A stretch of DNA of 64,000 nucleotides from Chroococcidiopsis sp. TS-821 (GCF_002939305.1 NZ_MVDI01000003.1:310001-374000); one strand, 5' to 3'. Positions 18,883-28,454 are shown, numbered from the stretch's first letter. The notes: generated by a model from the letters alone, not told the origin. Numbers and translations are program-made.

Positions 18883-19025
18883 TGTGTTTACTCCTAAATC
18901 CATAAATGCTGTAGTTTATGAGCGCTGCGTTTTGTTGATTTCGCATGCTCTGTAGGTATATAGGAGTGGCGTTCTAGTTTTATGCAGTGGTGTCGCAGAA
19001 AAAAGAGGCAAGAAGGTATGTGCTA

Positions 19026-20954
19026 CTAAATCAAATCGGTGAGTGAAAATTGGCGTTGTCGATCTAATTGTTGTAAGCGTTGCTGTTCGGTGTAGAGGAG
19101 TTCGTAGTACGATCGCGATCGCTCTGGGTCTTCTTTTGGGTCGATCGCTTCCCAAAGTTCGAGATACAAGCGATAGCGTTTTTCACACATCACGCGTTCC
19201 ATACACGCGATCGCTGCTTGTACTCCTTGAGTTGCACGCAAAAGATCGCGTTCGGTTTTCTCATCTAAGTAAAATAGGTGTGATATCAAAGCCATCTCGC
19301 GTTCGAATTGCCAGCAGCGGGTTTGGAGGCGCGAGAACAAGGGGTCTGATGCGTCAGATGCTACTGGGCTATTTTCAGCAGCTTCTGCTAGAATTTGTTG
19401 CCATAAAAAGCGATGGTGCGAGAGACTAAATTGCAGATCTCGCGCTTGTAAAGCTTCAGTAATTGCTTGACGATGTTCGGGGCAATGCAGGTAAATGCGT
19501 AATAGTAAAGCTTCAGCTTGTTCGAGGAGACTGCGATCGCTTGTTAGAGGAAATGCTTGTGATTTTTGTTGCTTTTTAACCGGTTGGGGCGTGCGGTTGC
19601 TTTGAACGGGTGCGACTTGCTGCGACAGAGTTTCAGCTTGTAGGGGTATCCGGCGCGAATCACCCAAACTCAGTAACTCAGCGCAGCGGAAAATATAATG
19701 ATTGCGCGTGTCGCTATTCGCAATTAACTTGAGCAACTTCACCATTTTTTGGGCGACTTGCTGAAATTGATCCGCTTGCTTCAAGTCGCGGTTTGCTACG
19801 ATTTGTTGTATTTGCCAGTCTAACCACAACGGAGCATTATTGAGTAGTTCGCGATAGTGTTTGGGCGTGTAAGTGTGTAGATATTCATCAGCGTCTTTAC
19901 CTTCGGGTAGATTGAGAATTCGCAAACTAACTTCGCCGCGATAGGCAAGATTTGCAATTTCACCAATCGCCCGTTCGGCGGCTTGAGTTCCCGCCGTATC
20001 AGCATCAAAGTTGAGTACGAGTTGTTTTGATTCGGTGTATCGTAACAATTGGCGTACTTGGTCTAAACTCAACGCTGTCCCAAGAGAAGCCACTGCGTTC
20101 GTAATTCCGGCGGCGTGGAGGGCGATCGCGTCGAAATAGCCTTCGACAACGATCGCTCGATCCGCGCGCGCAATTGCTGATTTGGCTTTATCGAGGGCAA
20201 ATAGCGTTTTGCCTTTGTTGAATAATTGAGTTTCTGGCGAGTTGAGATACTTAGGTTGCTCGTCGCCTAAACTTCTCCCCCCAAAACCAATGACGCGCCC
20301 TTGAAGATCGTGAATTGGAATCATCAAGCGATCGCGGAAATAATCGTAGTAACGATCTCCTGATTGTCGTTGGCGAATTAACCCCGCTTGTTCTAGTAGT
20401 TGTACGGGGTAGTGCTTTTGTTCTACTAAATAACGATAAAGCGTTTCCCAACTTGTCGGTGCATAACCTAAACCAAACTGCTGAATGGTTTCTAAACTGA
20501 GTTTGCGTGTCGATTGCAAATACTCTAGTGCGGCTTCTCCTTGGGGTTGGCGTAAGGCGTGTTGATAAAATTGAGCAGCGATCGCCAAAATCTCGTAAAG
20601 TTGTTCGCGTAACGACAACTGACGCTGTAGTTCTTGGCGTTGTTCGGGGGCGAGGGTTTGTACGGGTATTTGGTAGCGCCGCGCTAAATCTAAAACAACT
20701 TCACTAAACGAACTTTTCCCAACTTCCATCAAAAACTTAATGGCGTTTCCCCCAGCATTGCAGCCAAAGCAGTAATACATCTGCTTGGTCGGGCTAACAC
20801 TGAAACTCGGCGTTTTCTCGTCGTGGAAAGGGCACAAACCCACATAATCTTTACCACGCTTGCGTAGAACAACGTATTCTGATACCACGTCAACGATATC
20901 AACTCGTTGCTTAACTTCCTCAATTGTGTCTGGATGCAGGCGCGGAATTTGCAT
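19026..20954 (-). CDS. dnaG: DNA primase
   Basis: Synthesises RNA primers at the replication fork. About 642 residues from the ATG at 20954 (MQIPRLHPDTIEEVKQRVDI); the frame is open nine codons further up. The N-terminal zinc ribbon has CPFHDEKTPSF and CFGCNAGG, the TOPRIM core has VVEGYFDAIAL and NFDADTAGTQAA, and a C-terminal helicase-binding region follows a Gln/Pro-rich linker at about 470-500. Normal length for cyanobacterial DnaG. Confidence 0.97.
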   Translation of the reverse strand: MQIPRLHPDTIEEVKQRVDIVDVVSEYVVLRKRGKDYVGLCPFHDEKTPSFSVSPTKQMYYCFGCNAGGNAIKFLMEVGKSSFSEVVLDLARRYQIPVQTLAPEQRQELQRQLSLREQLYEILAIAAQFYQHALRQPQGEAALEYLQSTRKLSLETIQQFGLGYAPTSWETLYRYLVEQKHYPVQLLEQAGLIRQRQSGDRYYDYFRDRLMIPIHDLQGRVIGFGGRSLGDEQPKYLNSPETQLFNKGKTLFALDKAKSAIARADRAIVVEGYFDAIALHAAGITNAVASLGTALSLDQVRQLLRYTESKQLVLNFDADTAGTQAAERAIGEIANLAYRGEVSLRILNLPEGKDADEYLHTYTPKHYRELLNNAPLWLDWQIQQIVANRDLKQADQFQQVAQKMVKLLKLIANSDTRNHYIFRCAELLSLGDSRRIPLQAETLSQQVAPVQSNRTPQPVKKQQKSQAFPLTSDRSLLEQAEALLLRIYLHCPEHRQAITEALQARDLQFSLSHHRFLWQQILAEAAENSPVASDASDPLFSRLQTRCWQFEREMALISHLFYLDEKTERDLLRATQGVQAAIACMERVMCEKRYRLYLELWEAIDPKEDPERSRSYYELLYTEQQRLQQLDRQRQFSLTDLI

Positions 20955-20982
20955 TGACTGATTAGAGCAGTATTTGAGCAAG

Positions 20983-21047
20983 GCTGGTAATTGGTAACTA
21001 GTAAGAATACTTATTATGAATTATCCATTACCGCTTACCTATTACCA
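20983..21047. repeat. GGTAAT/ATTACC inverted short repeats
   Basis: Between dnaG and the lipoprotein gene, GGTAATTGGTAACTA is followed about 25 bases later by ATTACCGCTTACCTATTACCA, so the direct words are paired with inverted ones and could fold as a hairpin. Confidence 0.6.
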
Positions 21048-21440
21048 TTATCGAATTAAATAGCTCAACCAAGTTGACGGATCTTTTTGCGGAATCAAAA
21101 GCCGCCATGTCTTACCTTCTTGCTGGCGTTGCAAGTAAACATCAAAGCTATTTTGTCTTTGTGTCAACGTACGTGGTAGTTTGAGCGTGAGGTCGTACGT
21201 ACCGCGAACGCGATAGGCAGGTAAGCTTTGAATTTCTAATGGTTCGCGTTGCGCAATGGTGACGTGTTCGACTTTTAAGCCTTGGAAATCGACGCCGAGT
21301 TGTTTGCTAAGTTGCTGTTGCGTTTGTTCTAGTTGCAGCGCGATCGCTTGTTGGACAAGTTTATCGCTTGGTTGCATTCCATCACTACACGCTGTCAATA
21401 AAACGAATAAAAGCGCGATCGCTATCAATCGAAGCACCAT
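21048..21440 (-). CDS. Putative lipoprotein, unknown function
   Basis: About 130 residues from the ATG at 21440, giving a classic lipoprotein signal MVLRLIAIALLFVLLTAC with lipobox LTAC. The frame extends 24 codons further up into the glutamate-cysteine ligase gene, but that start would bury the signal. After the Cys is a helical region (LVQQAIALQLEQTQQQLSKQ) and a beta-rich C-terminus. No known family recognised. It follows the ligase gene on the same strand. Confidence 0.75.
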   Translation of the reverse strand: MVLRLIAIALLFVLLTACSDGMQPSDKLVQQAIALQLEQTQQQLSKQLGVDFQGLKVEHVTIAQREPLEIQSLPAYRVRGTYDLTLKLPRTLTQRQNSFDVYLQRQQEGKTWRLLIPQKDPSTWLSYLIR

Positions 21441-21501
21441 AACACGAGCGAAACTCCCTACTGCCCCATCAGAGATTGATTGTATCGGCTTTATGCTTGT
21501 T

Positions 21502-22818
21502 TTACTCTGCAAGCATTTCTAGATGCGATTGTTCTAGCAAGGCGACTTGCTGTTCTAATTTGTCGCAACACTGAAGTACTAGGCGCAATCCATCTTCTTG
21601 CGAAATCTCTTCGGTGGTGGGGAAAAACTCTTGCAGAATTTCGGCTTCGGTAGTTTGGTATTCTCCGAGCGAAGATCTTAATGTTTTGAGATAGTGCGCG
21701 CCTTCACCGCCTTCTTGGAGGACAAAATCAAGAATCGAATCTAAGTACGCTACAACTTCAGTACTCTTAACGCCCTCCGTCACCGCAGCATAAAGCAAAT
21801 CACCATCAAGATAGCGAAAATCTGGTACAGCGAGGATGTCGCCGTTCAACTCAAAGGTGCGTAGTCCCTCTGTTGGTTTGACAGTTAAATGTTCTGCGCG
21901 CACGCGATGTGCTGCGTGATAAAGGAGCGTAGCGATCGCTAAAATCACTTGGGGGTAATTGCTATCGGTTCCGCGCATCTCTACCGTACCAATGCCATTA
22001 AGTCGCACGCGATTCCACGCTGCTTTGAGGAGATTTCCGCCAGCTTCTTTAAACAAATGTCTTTCAACTCCCGCTTTGTCCATTGCGGCTAACCAAGAGT
22101 AGTACCGTGCAAACTGTAATTCGACTAATTCTTCAATATCTGCTGCATACGGCTGTAGCCCACCTACAGATTGCAAATGCGTATACACTCCTTCCCAGCC
22201 AAAAACCTCACTACCGCGATAACGTACGGTATGTGCAGCAAACCTCATGACGCGTCCTTCGTAAAAAGGACACGCCCGCGATAGGACAATTAGCGATGGA
22301 TCTAACGCTGTTGCCAAATTGTAAATATTCAACAGTTCTTCGCGTGCTTGGGGTGTAGAATTGTAAGACACGCCTACACGGCGGTCAATAATTCCTGCTG
22401 GCAAATCTAAATGAATGTGCGTTCCCGTACACCGTGCCGCGTGCATAAAACGGTCAAAGCCAATCGTGCGGACTTGCACGTGATACCATAACTTATTGCG
22501 AATTGTCGGCATGACGTGCAGCGGGTAGGTAGACAAGGGATAAAGTCTGAGACTCATTTCCTTAGCTACCTTGAGCGCTACCTTGAGATTACTTAGATAT
22601 TCTGTTGCTAACTCTGTGACGCTGTACGCGGGTGGTGTATTAATCTCCACCATGCTTTTTACCCATTCCGGCGCAAAGTGTTGCGGATTGCGTCCTTCGG
22701 CTGCTGCAACTTCTTGACAGCGCTGCAAGTATTCATCACCGCTATGCGAAATGACACCACGTTCGTCTACTAGAAAAAATTCTTGCTCAAGCCCAATCCG
22801 CCGATCTTCTACACTCAT
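21502..22818 (-). CDS. Glutamate-cysteine ligase family 2 (GCS2) protein
   Basis: 438 residues. The start RIGLEQEFFLVDERG is the GCS2 ATP-binding entry, with GTHIHLDLP, RGSEVFGWEGV and GTVEMRGTDSNYPQ later, matching bacterial and cyanobacterial GCS2 enzymes. It probably ligates glutamate to cysteine, the first step of glutathione synthesis, but GCS2 members also act on other amines. An N-formylglutamate-amidohydrolase gene lies 144 bases upstream on the same strand, a pairing that hints at a related glutamyl-compound pathway. The C-terminus overlaps only the unused upstream extension of the lipoprotein frame. Confidence 0.85.
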   Translation of the reverse strand: MSVEDRRIGLEQEFFLVDERGVISHSGDEYLQRCQEVAAAEGRNPQHFAPEWVKSMVEINTPPAYSVTELATEYLSNLKVALKVAKEMSLRLYPLSTYPLHVMPTIRNKLWYHVQVRTIGFDRFMHAARCTGTHIHLDLPAGIIDRRVGVSYNSTPQAREELLNIYNLATALDPSLIVLSRACPFYEGRVMRFAAHTVRYRGSEVFGWEGVYTHLQSVGGLQPYAADIEELVELQFARYYSWLAAMDKAGVERHLFKEAGGNLLKAAWNRVRLNGIGTVEMRGTDSNYPQVILAIATLLYHAAHRVRAEHLTVKPTEGLRTFELNGDILAVPDFRYLDGDLLYAAVTEGVKSTEVVAYLDSILDFVLQEGGEGAHYLKTLRSSLGEYQTTEAEILQEFFPTTEEISQEDGLRLVLQCCDKLEQQVALLEQSHLEMLAE

Positions 22819-22962
22819 GCCTCAAACCTCGTAGAAGGCATTTTTATCTTAGCCTTCCTCCGATCTAGTCTCAATTTTATCTATATAGGGCTGGTTTAAT
22901 TTTATCGTTCAATCTTTGACAAGGACGATTAGACGCATCAGCAGCTTCCCGTAATGAGAGTT

Positions 22963-23802
22963 TTAGAAAGTGCTGGCGTAGATTCTCGCGGATTGATAAG
23001 TATTATTGACAACTTTTGCATCGACTTGATGTAAAGCTTCCAGGATACCTGGAACAGTTGATTGCAGCGCCTGGCGAATTGCATCGAGTTGCACGATGTC
23101 TACTTCGTTTGTCCATTCGTTCATGAAAAACTTTTTGACTTCAATCGATAAAACGCACGCTGAATCGGGAAAAGTTTGATGCACCCAGCGCGGAAAGTAA
23201 CCACCAGAGAAGTTAATGTTTTCGCGGACATCTAAATGTCTACCCAAAAAGTTGAAGGCTCGTAAGTCTTGCGTGAAGCGGTCGATAACAGGTGCCCAAC
23301 GCTGGCGATTCAGCGTTCCTGTACCAATATTGATTTCTGGATTGTAGCGCGGATCGGCGGGTAGTGAATTAGGTCCAAAACGTAAGTGATTATAAGTATG
23401 TAGTTCAAATACAACAAAGCGACCGTGACGACGTTCGATATCGCTTAAGACTTGTTCTAACATCGCATAGAAGGCGTCGTGTTCTGCCCATGAACGCTCT
23501 ACGATCGCGCGGGGCGGTCTTGTTTTCCAAACTTTTAATCCCCAAGCATCTTCGGGTTTAATATACACGGCTTTGTCGCGGCGGCGATTCAAATCGAATT
23601 CAAAGCGCGATCGCCGTGCAACAATTCTGGTATCGGCAATTTTTGTCCAGTGCGCGGTGTATGGATCTTCTTCGCGCCAGCGATCCGCTTCGGTAACGCT
23701 GAGTAACGGGGCGACTTCTTCGCGAACGTCGTGACCGTCATGCAACGCAACAGCAACGACTGGTCCATCTCCTTGTGTTAATGCCCAGCTACGTGATGTC
23801 AT
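22963..23802 (-). CDS. N-formylglutamate amidohydrolase-family protein
   Basis: 279 residues. The family fold resembles zinc carboxypeptidases; visible motifs are VAVALHDGHDVR near the start, VFELHTYNHLR in the middle and INFSGGYFPRWVH, giving candidate metal ligands (H, E, H). Known members hydrolyse N-formyl-L-glutamate in histidine degradation, but no hut genes are nearby and the neighbour is a glutamate-cysteine ligase, so the true substrate is open. Confidence 0.83.
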   Translation of the reverse strand: MTSRSWALTQGDGPVVAVALHDGHDVREEVAPLLSVTEADRWREEDPYTAHWTKIADTRIVARRSRFEFDLNRRRDKAVYIKPEDAWGLKVWKTRPPRAIVERSWAEHDAFYAMLEQVLSDIERRHGRFVVFELHTYNHLRFGPNSLPADPRYNPEINIGTGTLNRQRWAPVIDRFTQDLRAFNFLGRHLDVRENINFSGGYFPRWVHQTFPDSACVLSIEVKKFFMNEWTNEVDIVQLDAIRQALQSTVPGILEALHQVDAKVVNNTYQSARIYASTF

Positions 23803-23901
23803 CTACTACCCCACAGGACTAATGTAAGCTTTTTATTCTCGCTTGACTGGAGGTTAATAAATGTAACGACGGTAACAAGTTGCGGCGATCGCTATCTAAA
23901 T

Positions 23902-23924
23902 AAAAACCCCAGTGCGGACTGGGG
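23902..23924 (-). terminator. Rho-independent terminator for the small gene pair
   Basis: CCCCAGT-GCGG-ACTGGGG forms a perfect 7-bp GC-rich stem. On the minus strand it is followed by TTTTTATTTAG. It lies about 20 bases past the stop of the 48-residue ORF. Confidence 0.85.
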
Positions 23925-23944
23925 GCGAGTTGCTGTTAAGGACT

Positions 23945-24091
23945 CTATTTAACATCCCAAATGCGTGCTTTGTAATCTGCATAGTAACAGCTAAACTTCC
24001 AGAAGTTAATCAGCGGTCGCAGCAGGGGATGGTGCATTTTTTGCTGTTTCTCTACTTTGAGCGATGATTGATTGCGATCTGAAAACATCAT
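23945..24091 (-). CDS. Small 48-residue basic protein, unknown
   Basis: ATG at 24091 preceded by AAGGAG with an eight-base spacer. The product begins MMFSDRNQSSLKVEKQQ and ends YYADYKARIWDVK; it is rich in aromatic and basic residues, and has no membrane segment. The strong ribosome site, the short gap from the 92-residue gene upstream and the terminator just downstream argue that it is real. Function unknown. Confidence 0.65.
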   Translation of the reverse strand: MMFSDRNQSSLKVEKQQKMHHPLLRPLINFWKFSCYYADYKARIWDVK

Positions 24092-24124
24092 GGTTCTTTC
24101 TCCTTGGTGAATAATCAATGCCAA

Positions 24125-24403
24125 TTATTGGTAGTACTGCTGTTCAATCCAGGCGCGCATTTCAGCTTCAGAACTGCGTTTTGCCGTGCGACCTGTTCTC
24201 GGATCGCAAGCATTCCACCACGTATTACCGTAGCGATCTGAACTCTGCCAAACTTGTAGTTCGTTTTGCGTATTGAGATAATTGATAAATCGCTGCCAAA
24301 TGCTTTTTAAAGGTGCAAGATAATCAGTTTTGGCTTCTACTGTCGGTTGATGATAGAGAAATTCCAGTCTTTCTCGCTCAAAGGAACTCATCGAATTCTT
24401 CAT
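24125..24403 (-). CDS. Small 92-residue protein, unknown
   Basis: MKNSMSSFERERLEFLYHQP at the start; a later ATG at 24391 is in frame. The C-terminal half, WQSSDRYGNTWWNACDPRTG followed by EAEMRAWIEQQYY, is rich in Trp and Tyr and looks globular. Probably in one transcript with the 48-residue gene 33 bases downstream. Divergent from the LysR gene. I do not recognise a family. Confidence 0.7.
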   Translation of the reverse strand: MKNSMSSFERERLEFLYHQPTVEAKTDYLAPLKSIWQRFINYLNTQNELQVWQSSDRYGNTWWNACDPRTGRTAKRSSEAEMRAWIEQQYYQ

Positions 24404-24491
24404 ACCAAATCTTCATGACCTCACATCACTTTTTTTACTTCTCTTAACAACCTCACTCTAACAAGCTTTTTCTTGACAATCCAAGCAATTT

Positions 24492-24506
24492 ATGCATGAC
24501 ATGCAT
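24492..24506. promoter_or_regulatory. Palindromic candidate operator in the LysR divergent intergenic region
   Basis: ATGCATG-A-CATGCAT is a perfect 7-bp inverted repeat with one central base, 90 bases before the LysR start and about 90 before the divergent small gene. LysR regulators typically bind such dyads beside their own gene. A TTGACA box lies at 24473-24478. Confidence 0.5.
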
Positions 24507-24581
24507 GAATAAAATTCATATCTAGGGGATGGCATGACTTGCAAATGATTGCGAGAATAGACGTTGCTTGTATGGAGTGCT

Positions 24582-25493
24582 ATGAGTGACATTACTAGTA
24601 AAATTAAGCTCTCGCAGTTACGGGCGTTAGTCGCAGTTGCGGAACGCGGAAATTTTAGTACAGCTGCGCTGCACTTAGAGATATCGCAGTCAGCGGTTAG
24701 TCACGCGATCGCGGCTTTAGAAGAAGATCTAGGCGTTGTTTTACTCGTACGGGGGCGTCATGGGGCGCATCCAACGCCCGTGGGAGAACGAATTATTGCC
24801 CATGCCCGCCAGGTACTACAATTACTCGAAACAATGGCGAAAGAAGCAAATCTCGAAAAAGGTTTGCACGGCGGTCAAGTAAGAATTGGTTGTTTTCGAA
24901 GTGTCGCAACGCACATTTTACCAGCAGTTATTGCTGAGTTTCGCAAGCATTTTCCGAAGATTGCAGTCACAATTACTGAACATTATGATTACATTGACGT
25001 CGAGCAAGCTTTGCGGGAAGGTCATGCAGATCTTGGCTTTACTTATCTTCCTGCAAGTGATGAATTTGAAACTTGGGAATTACTGCGCGATGATTATATT
25101 GTGTTACTACCGCCAACTGCTCCCACGAGTACCAAACAAATCAGCTGGAAGCAATTAGCCGCGTATCCTTTAATTGTCCCTTCGACAAATACTTGCTCGA
25201 TTAGAATTCGCAACCATCTACGCTTCTCTGACTGTCCTCTGCACATTGCGTATGAAGTTCGCGAAGATTCAACAATTGTTAGTATGGTTGTGCAAGGATT
25301 GGGTGCGGCAATTTTGCCACGATTAGCCGCCGAACCCTTACCGCCTGGAGTACAAGCGTGTACTTTACCGATTCCCCTCGAAAGAATTATCGGAGTGGCG
25401 GTGTTGGCAAATACACTGCAAACACCTGCTGTTTTTGCGTTTCTAGATGTACTGATGAAAGCAAAGCGCTTTGCACTGCGCACAGCGGTTTAA
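24582..25493 (+). CDS. LysR-family transcriptional regulator
   Basis: About 303 residues from the ATG at 24582, with GGAG five bases upstream; a TTG at 24564 is less likely. The N-terminal winged helix-turn-helix is clear: LRALVAVAERGNFSTAAL, ISQSAVSHAIAALEEDLGV and LLVRGRHG. The rest is the periplasmic-binding-like effector domain. The effector is unknown. Divergent genes are the two small ORFs on the minus strand; its end overlaps the stop of the convergent oxygenase gene by three bases. Confidence 0.94.
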   Translation: MSDITSKIKLSQLRALVAVAERGNFSTAALHLEISQSAVSHAIAALEEDLGVVLLVRGRHGAHPTPVGERIIAHARQVLQLLETMAKEANLEKGLHGGQVRIGCFRSVATHILPAVIAEFRKHFPKIAVTITEHYDYIDVEQALREGHADLGFTYLPASDEFETWELLRDDYIVLLPPTAPTSTKQISWKQLAAYPLIVPSTNTCSIRIRNHLRFSDCPLHIAYEVREDSTIVSMVVQGLGAAILPRLAAEPLPPGVQACTLPIPLERIIGVAVLANTLQTPAVFAFLDVLMKAKRFALRTAV

Positions 25494-26410
25494 AAATGAT
25501 AATTATTTAAGCAGTACTCGATTTGTAACATCAGGCGATCGCGTTGCGCTGGTGGCGTTCCTTTGTGAAAACAAAAGGGATCTTCGGCAAAGCCAAAACC
25601 AACGTTACCGCAGATTGTTAAAATGTCTTCTTGAGGATAGTATTGGCTGATATCGCGATCGCTACGACCGATAAACAGCGTTAGTTGATGTGTAATCTTT
25701 TTGTTTTTGTGGCTTCCGCGAACGCAAACATGCGCTCCACTCGCTGCATCAACTTCACTTAAGTAAAAGAAAAATTTAAGCGAACGATAGTCAATCGGAT
25801 CGTAATGAAACAACTCTTGCGCAAAGTTTAGTCTCTCCTGAAAATTGGCATTTGTTGCAAAACTCCACCACAGCCGCGATCCTGTAAATACAGGTTTGGC
25901 ATTAAAGTACGCAGCTGCGATTTTGAGTAACTTAGAGTCTTGAGTAATCTTCTCGATGGCGCAGCAATTTCTTTCAGGGTCTACATAGTCGCTGACGACT
26001 AAGTTACCATACTTTTGTTGCCATAACTCTTTCTCCTCAACATAAAACATCAGCTGTGGATCGAAGTTGGCAAAACACGGTTCGCACTTTGTAAACGCTA
26101 AAATTTCTTCAATAATCGTTGTCGGTAGTTGAATTCCTAAATATAAGCCATCTGTTTGTAGTGCTTGAACCACAGCTTCTACATCAAGAGCTTCAAAAAT
26201 AGATTCGGTATATTCTTCAAGTACTGCTTGGGGATAAAAAATGCTGATATGCGATCGAATTACCTGAAATCGCGAGAACAAAAACATTAACAACCACTTT
26301 GGGTTTTTAACAGAATACATGTAGTAAGGCTTGACTTTGAGGCGAACTCGTAACAACAGGTTCTGCAGTTTCTCGTGACTGCGCCTGAGTCGATGATTGA
26401 TCAACAGCAT
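25490..26410 (-). CDS. PhyH-like 2-oxoglutarate/Fe(II) dioxygenase
   Basis: 306 residues. The core is phytanoyl-CoA-dioxygenase-like: the H-x-D iron ligands in LFHYDPIDYR, the stretch FFFYLSEVDAASGAHVCVRGSH, and a distal histidine and arginine in FCFHKGTPPAQRDRLMLQ. Some members act on secondary metabolites or lipids; the substrate here is unknown. Convergent with LysR. The first ATG gives an N-terminus rich in Arg and Leu. Confidence 0.8.
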   Translation of the reverse strand: MLLINHRLRRSHEKLQNLLLRVRLKVKPYYMYSVKNPKWLLMFLFSRFQVIRSHISIFYPQAVLEEYTESIFEALDVEAVVQALQTDGLYLGIQLPTTIIEEILAFTKCEPCFANFDPQLMFYVEEKELWQQKYGNLVVSDYVDPERNCCAIEKITQDSKLLKIAAAYFNAKPVFTGSRLWWSFATNANFQERLNFAQELFHYDPIDYRSLKFFFYLSEVDAASGAHVCVRGSHKNKKITHQLTLFIGRSDRDISQYYPQEDILTICGNVGFGFAEDPFCFHKGTPPAQRDRLMLQIEYCLNNYHF

Positions 26411-26698
26411 AAATTTAGCAGAAATACTTACGTAGTTTAGCCTAAGTAATTCTTTCTAAAATGCTAGAGCTTTGATGAAATCTTTGAATAAACTTGGTAA
26501 ATTAAGTGCTTTTGTGAGTAAATCATAAAAATAGTGAGAATTTTTTCATCAATCTTGGATTTTCTTTGTTTTTGAGCAAATTTAACCGCTAACCTAGCAC
26601 GTGATGGCGCGGCTTCACAAAATCTGTGCGCCTTTTTAAACTCATAAAATTAGTAGTGCATAAATGAACGACCAAGAATTGTTATGCGCTCTTGAGTC

Positions 26699-27607
26699 TT
26701 ATTGCAGATAAAACAAAACGGTAATTCCTGCGATCGCAATTCCTACACCGGCAATCGCCCTGAAACTAATTCGTTCGCCCATTGCGGCTGCTAGTGGTAG
26801 GACAAATAAAGGACTTGTATTAGTCAGTGTTAACGCAATTCCTGCAGCTGTAAATTGAATCGCGGTTTGTTGCAGCCAAATTCCGAGGTAAGTTCCGGTA
26901 AAGGATGCGATAAAAATTGCAGCGATCGCGCGGAGTGTAGGTAGTTTCAGTCCTGAACTGCGTGTTTTCAATGCCACCCAAGGTATAATAATACATAATC
27001 CACCGCTCAAGCGTAACAGTGCAGCCCACAACGAACTAACTGTTGTCGTAGTGAAAACTGCTCGCGAAAGCACCGCACCTGTTGCTAGCGCGATCGCTGC
27101 TAAAATGCCAAAACTGATACCGCGTAATAAATGAGTTGAGTGGTGCGTGCTCGTTCCAGGAGTTCTTTCGCTTAATACCCACGCTACTCCCAGAATAGTT
27201 AGTATAATACCGCACCAAGCAGCAAAACTCAATTGTTCTTGAAGAAAGAGCAACGCCAAAATTGCAGTTATCGGTGGTGCTAAGGTTTCCATAAGCAGTG
27301 TTCGCCGCGCACCGAGGTATTTCAGGGCAGTCAGGAATGCAGAATCGCCAAGACCGATGCCCAACATGCCACTTAGTATAAAGAAGAAGTAATCGTTAAA
27401 CGCCAATGCAGGGAGGACGTCGCCACTTATAAATATTGTGCACAAAAGAAGAACAACGGCGATCGCGCCTTTGAATAAGTTGAGTTCGAGAGGATGAATA
27501 GTTTGTCCGACGCGGCTATAGATGACAGAAGCTACTGCCCACAAGCAAGCAGCAGCTAAAGCGGCGAATTCACCTGTTAAGTTCAAGTTTAAAGATAAAA
27601 ATGACAT
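26699..27607 (-). CDS. EamA/DMT-family transporter
   Basis: 302 residues with ten hydrophobic helices in two five-helix halves, each an EamA repeat (for example ACLWAVASVIYSR at the first helix and SFGILAAIALATGAVLSRA in the second half). DMT proteins export or import amino acids, metabolites or nucleotide sugars; substrate unknown. It stands alone, with about 290 bases to the oxygenase start. Confidence 0.88.
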   Translation of the reverse strand: MSFLSLNLNLTGEFAALAAACLWAVASVIYSRVGQTIHPLELNLFKGAIAVVLLLCTIFISGDVLPALAFNDYFFFILSGMLGIGLGDSAFLTALKYLGARRTLLMETLAPPITAILALLFLQEQLSFAAWCGIILTILGVAWVLSERTPGTSTHHSTHLLRGISFGILAAIALATGAVLSRAVFTTTTVSSLWAALLRLSGGLCIIIPWVALKTRSSGLKLPTLRAIAAIFIASFTGTYLGIWLQQTAIQFTAAGIALTLTNTSPLFVLPLAAAMGERISFRAIAGVGIAIAGITVLFYLQ

Positions 27608-28063
27608 TTGAAGTTTTGAGTAAGGGATACCTTACCCGTATTTGTTGAGCTTTGAATTTTGTCTAGCGGGCAAAACTTTTATTTTGACTGCTTTTAATCT
27701 AGTACAGAGTTATTCAGTGTTAACTTGATTATTCACATGTTAATTTGCTCTTCACGACCTACTCGCTTTCAGCAGATTTTTACTTTTACCTCGGTGATAT
27801 TTTAAAGGTTTAACGATCTCTATGCAATTTTTCTAGTTTATGCATCTCTGCGTAGCTATACTGAGGGCATTTGCTATTTTCTCTCAATACGATACAAGTA
27901 TTGTGCTTTTAGATGTGAGAAAATGCTTTTCAAAACATTTATCCTCAATCAACAATCCACGATATACTGGCAGGACGCGCGAATAAACTTTAAAGTTAAA
28001 GCGGATGCAAGTGCAATTTATTGCTGAGGGATGACCTAATTTTCAGCATCAACCTTTTTTGGA
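27608..28063. other. 456-bp region without a supported gene
   Basis: AT-rich, with no hairpin or RNA gene I can recognise. An ATG at 27923 opens a 34-codon frame (MLFKTFILNQQSTIYWQ onwards, stop at 28025), which has no ribosome site and is not called. Confidence 0.4.
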
Positions 28064-28145
28064 ATGAGTTTTAAAGAAACCTATAGAAGCCGCGCGCCCA
28101 ACTGGCAATTCCTCAAGTTATGTAGCTGAAAAGACAGATAAATAT

Positions 28146-28400
28146 TTGCACAAACTGCTAAAAAGTTTTACAACAGAACTACTGCCAACACGACAACTGA
28201 CCGCAGATAAAGAAAAAGCTTTGCAGATGTCTATGCTCAGACTATTGCTTATGCACTGTTTACAGCAAGAGTGTTTAGCTTCATTAGAGATAAACAAGAA
28301 AGACGAAAAGAAACCTTTCTCGTTTAGAAGTTGGCTTGGCAACAATTCCCCAAAGCTCAACCGTTTTTACAGTACATATTTAAGAATGTATCGCAATTGA
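28146..28400 (+). CDS. Possible fragment of a coding gene, weak
   Basis: An open frame with no ATG start runs from about 28068 to 28400 and encodes a lysine/leucine-rich helical product (KSFTTELLPTRQLTADKEKA onwards, then LLLMHCLQQECLASLEI). Composition looks protein-like, but no ribosome site, start or family is evident. It sits next to the broken DUF2231 gene, so it may be a remnant left by the same rearrangement. Confidence 0.22.
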   Translation: MHKLLKSFTTELLPTRQLTADKEKALQMSMLRLLLMHCLQQECLASLEINKKDEKKPFSFRSWLGNNSPKLNRFYSTYLRMYRN

Positions 28401-28454
28401 AGGGATGCTTAGAACGTGGTAACTCAGAACTCTGACATCCGCAAGCGGTACAGC

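Noticed and set aside
28118-28360. Minus-strand open frame in the scar region
   Set aside because: Ser/Cys/Phe-rich and antisense to the more plausible plus-strand frame; no start signal.
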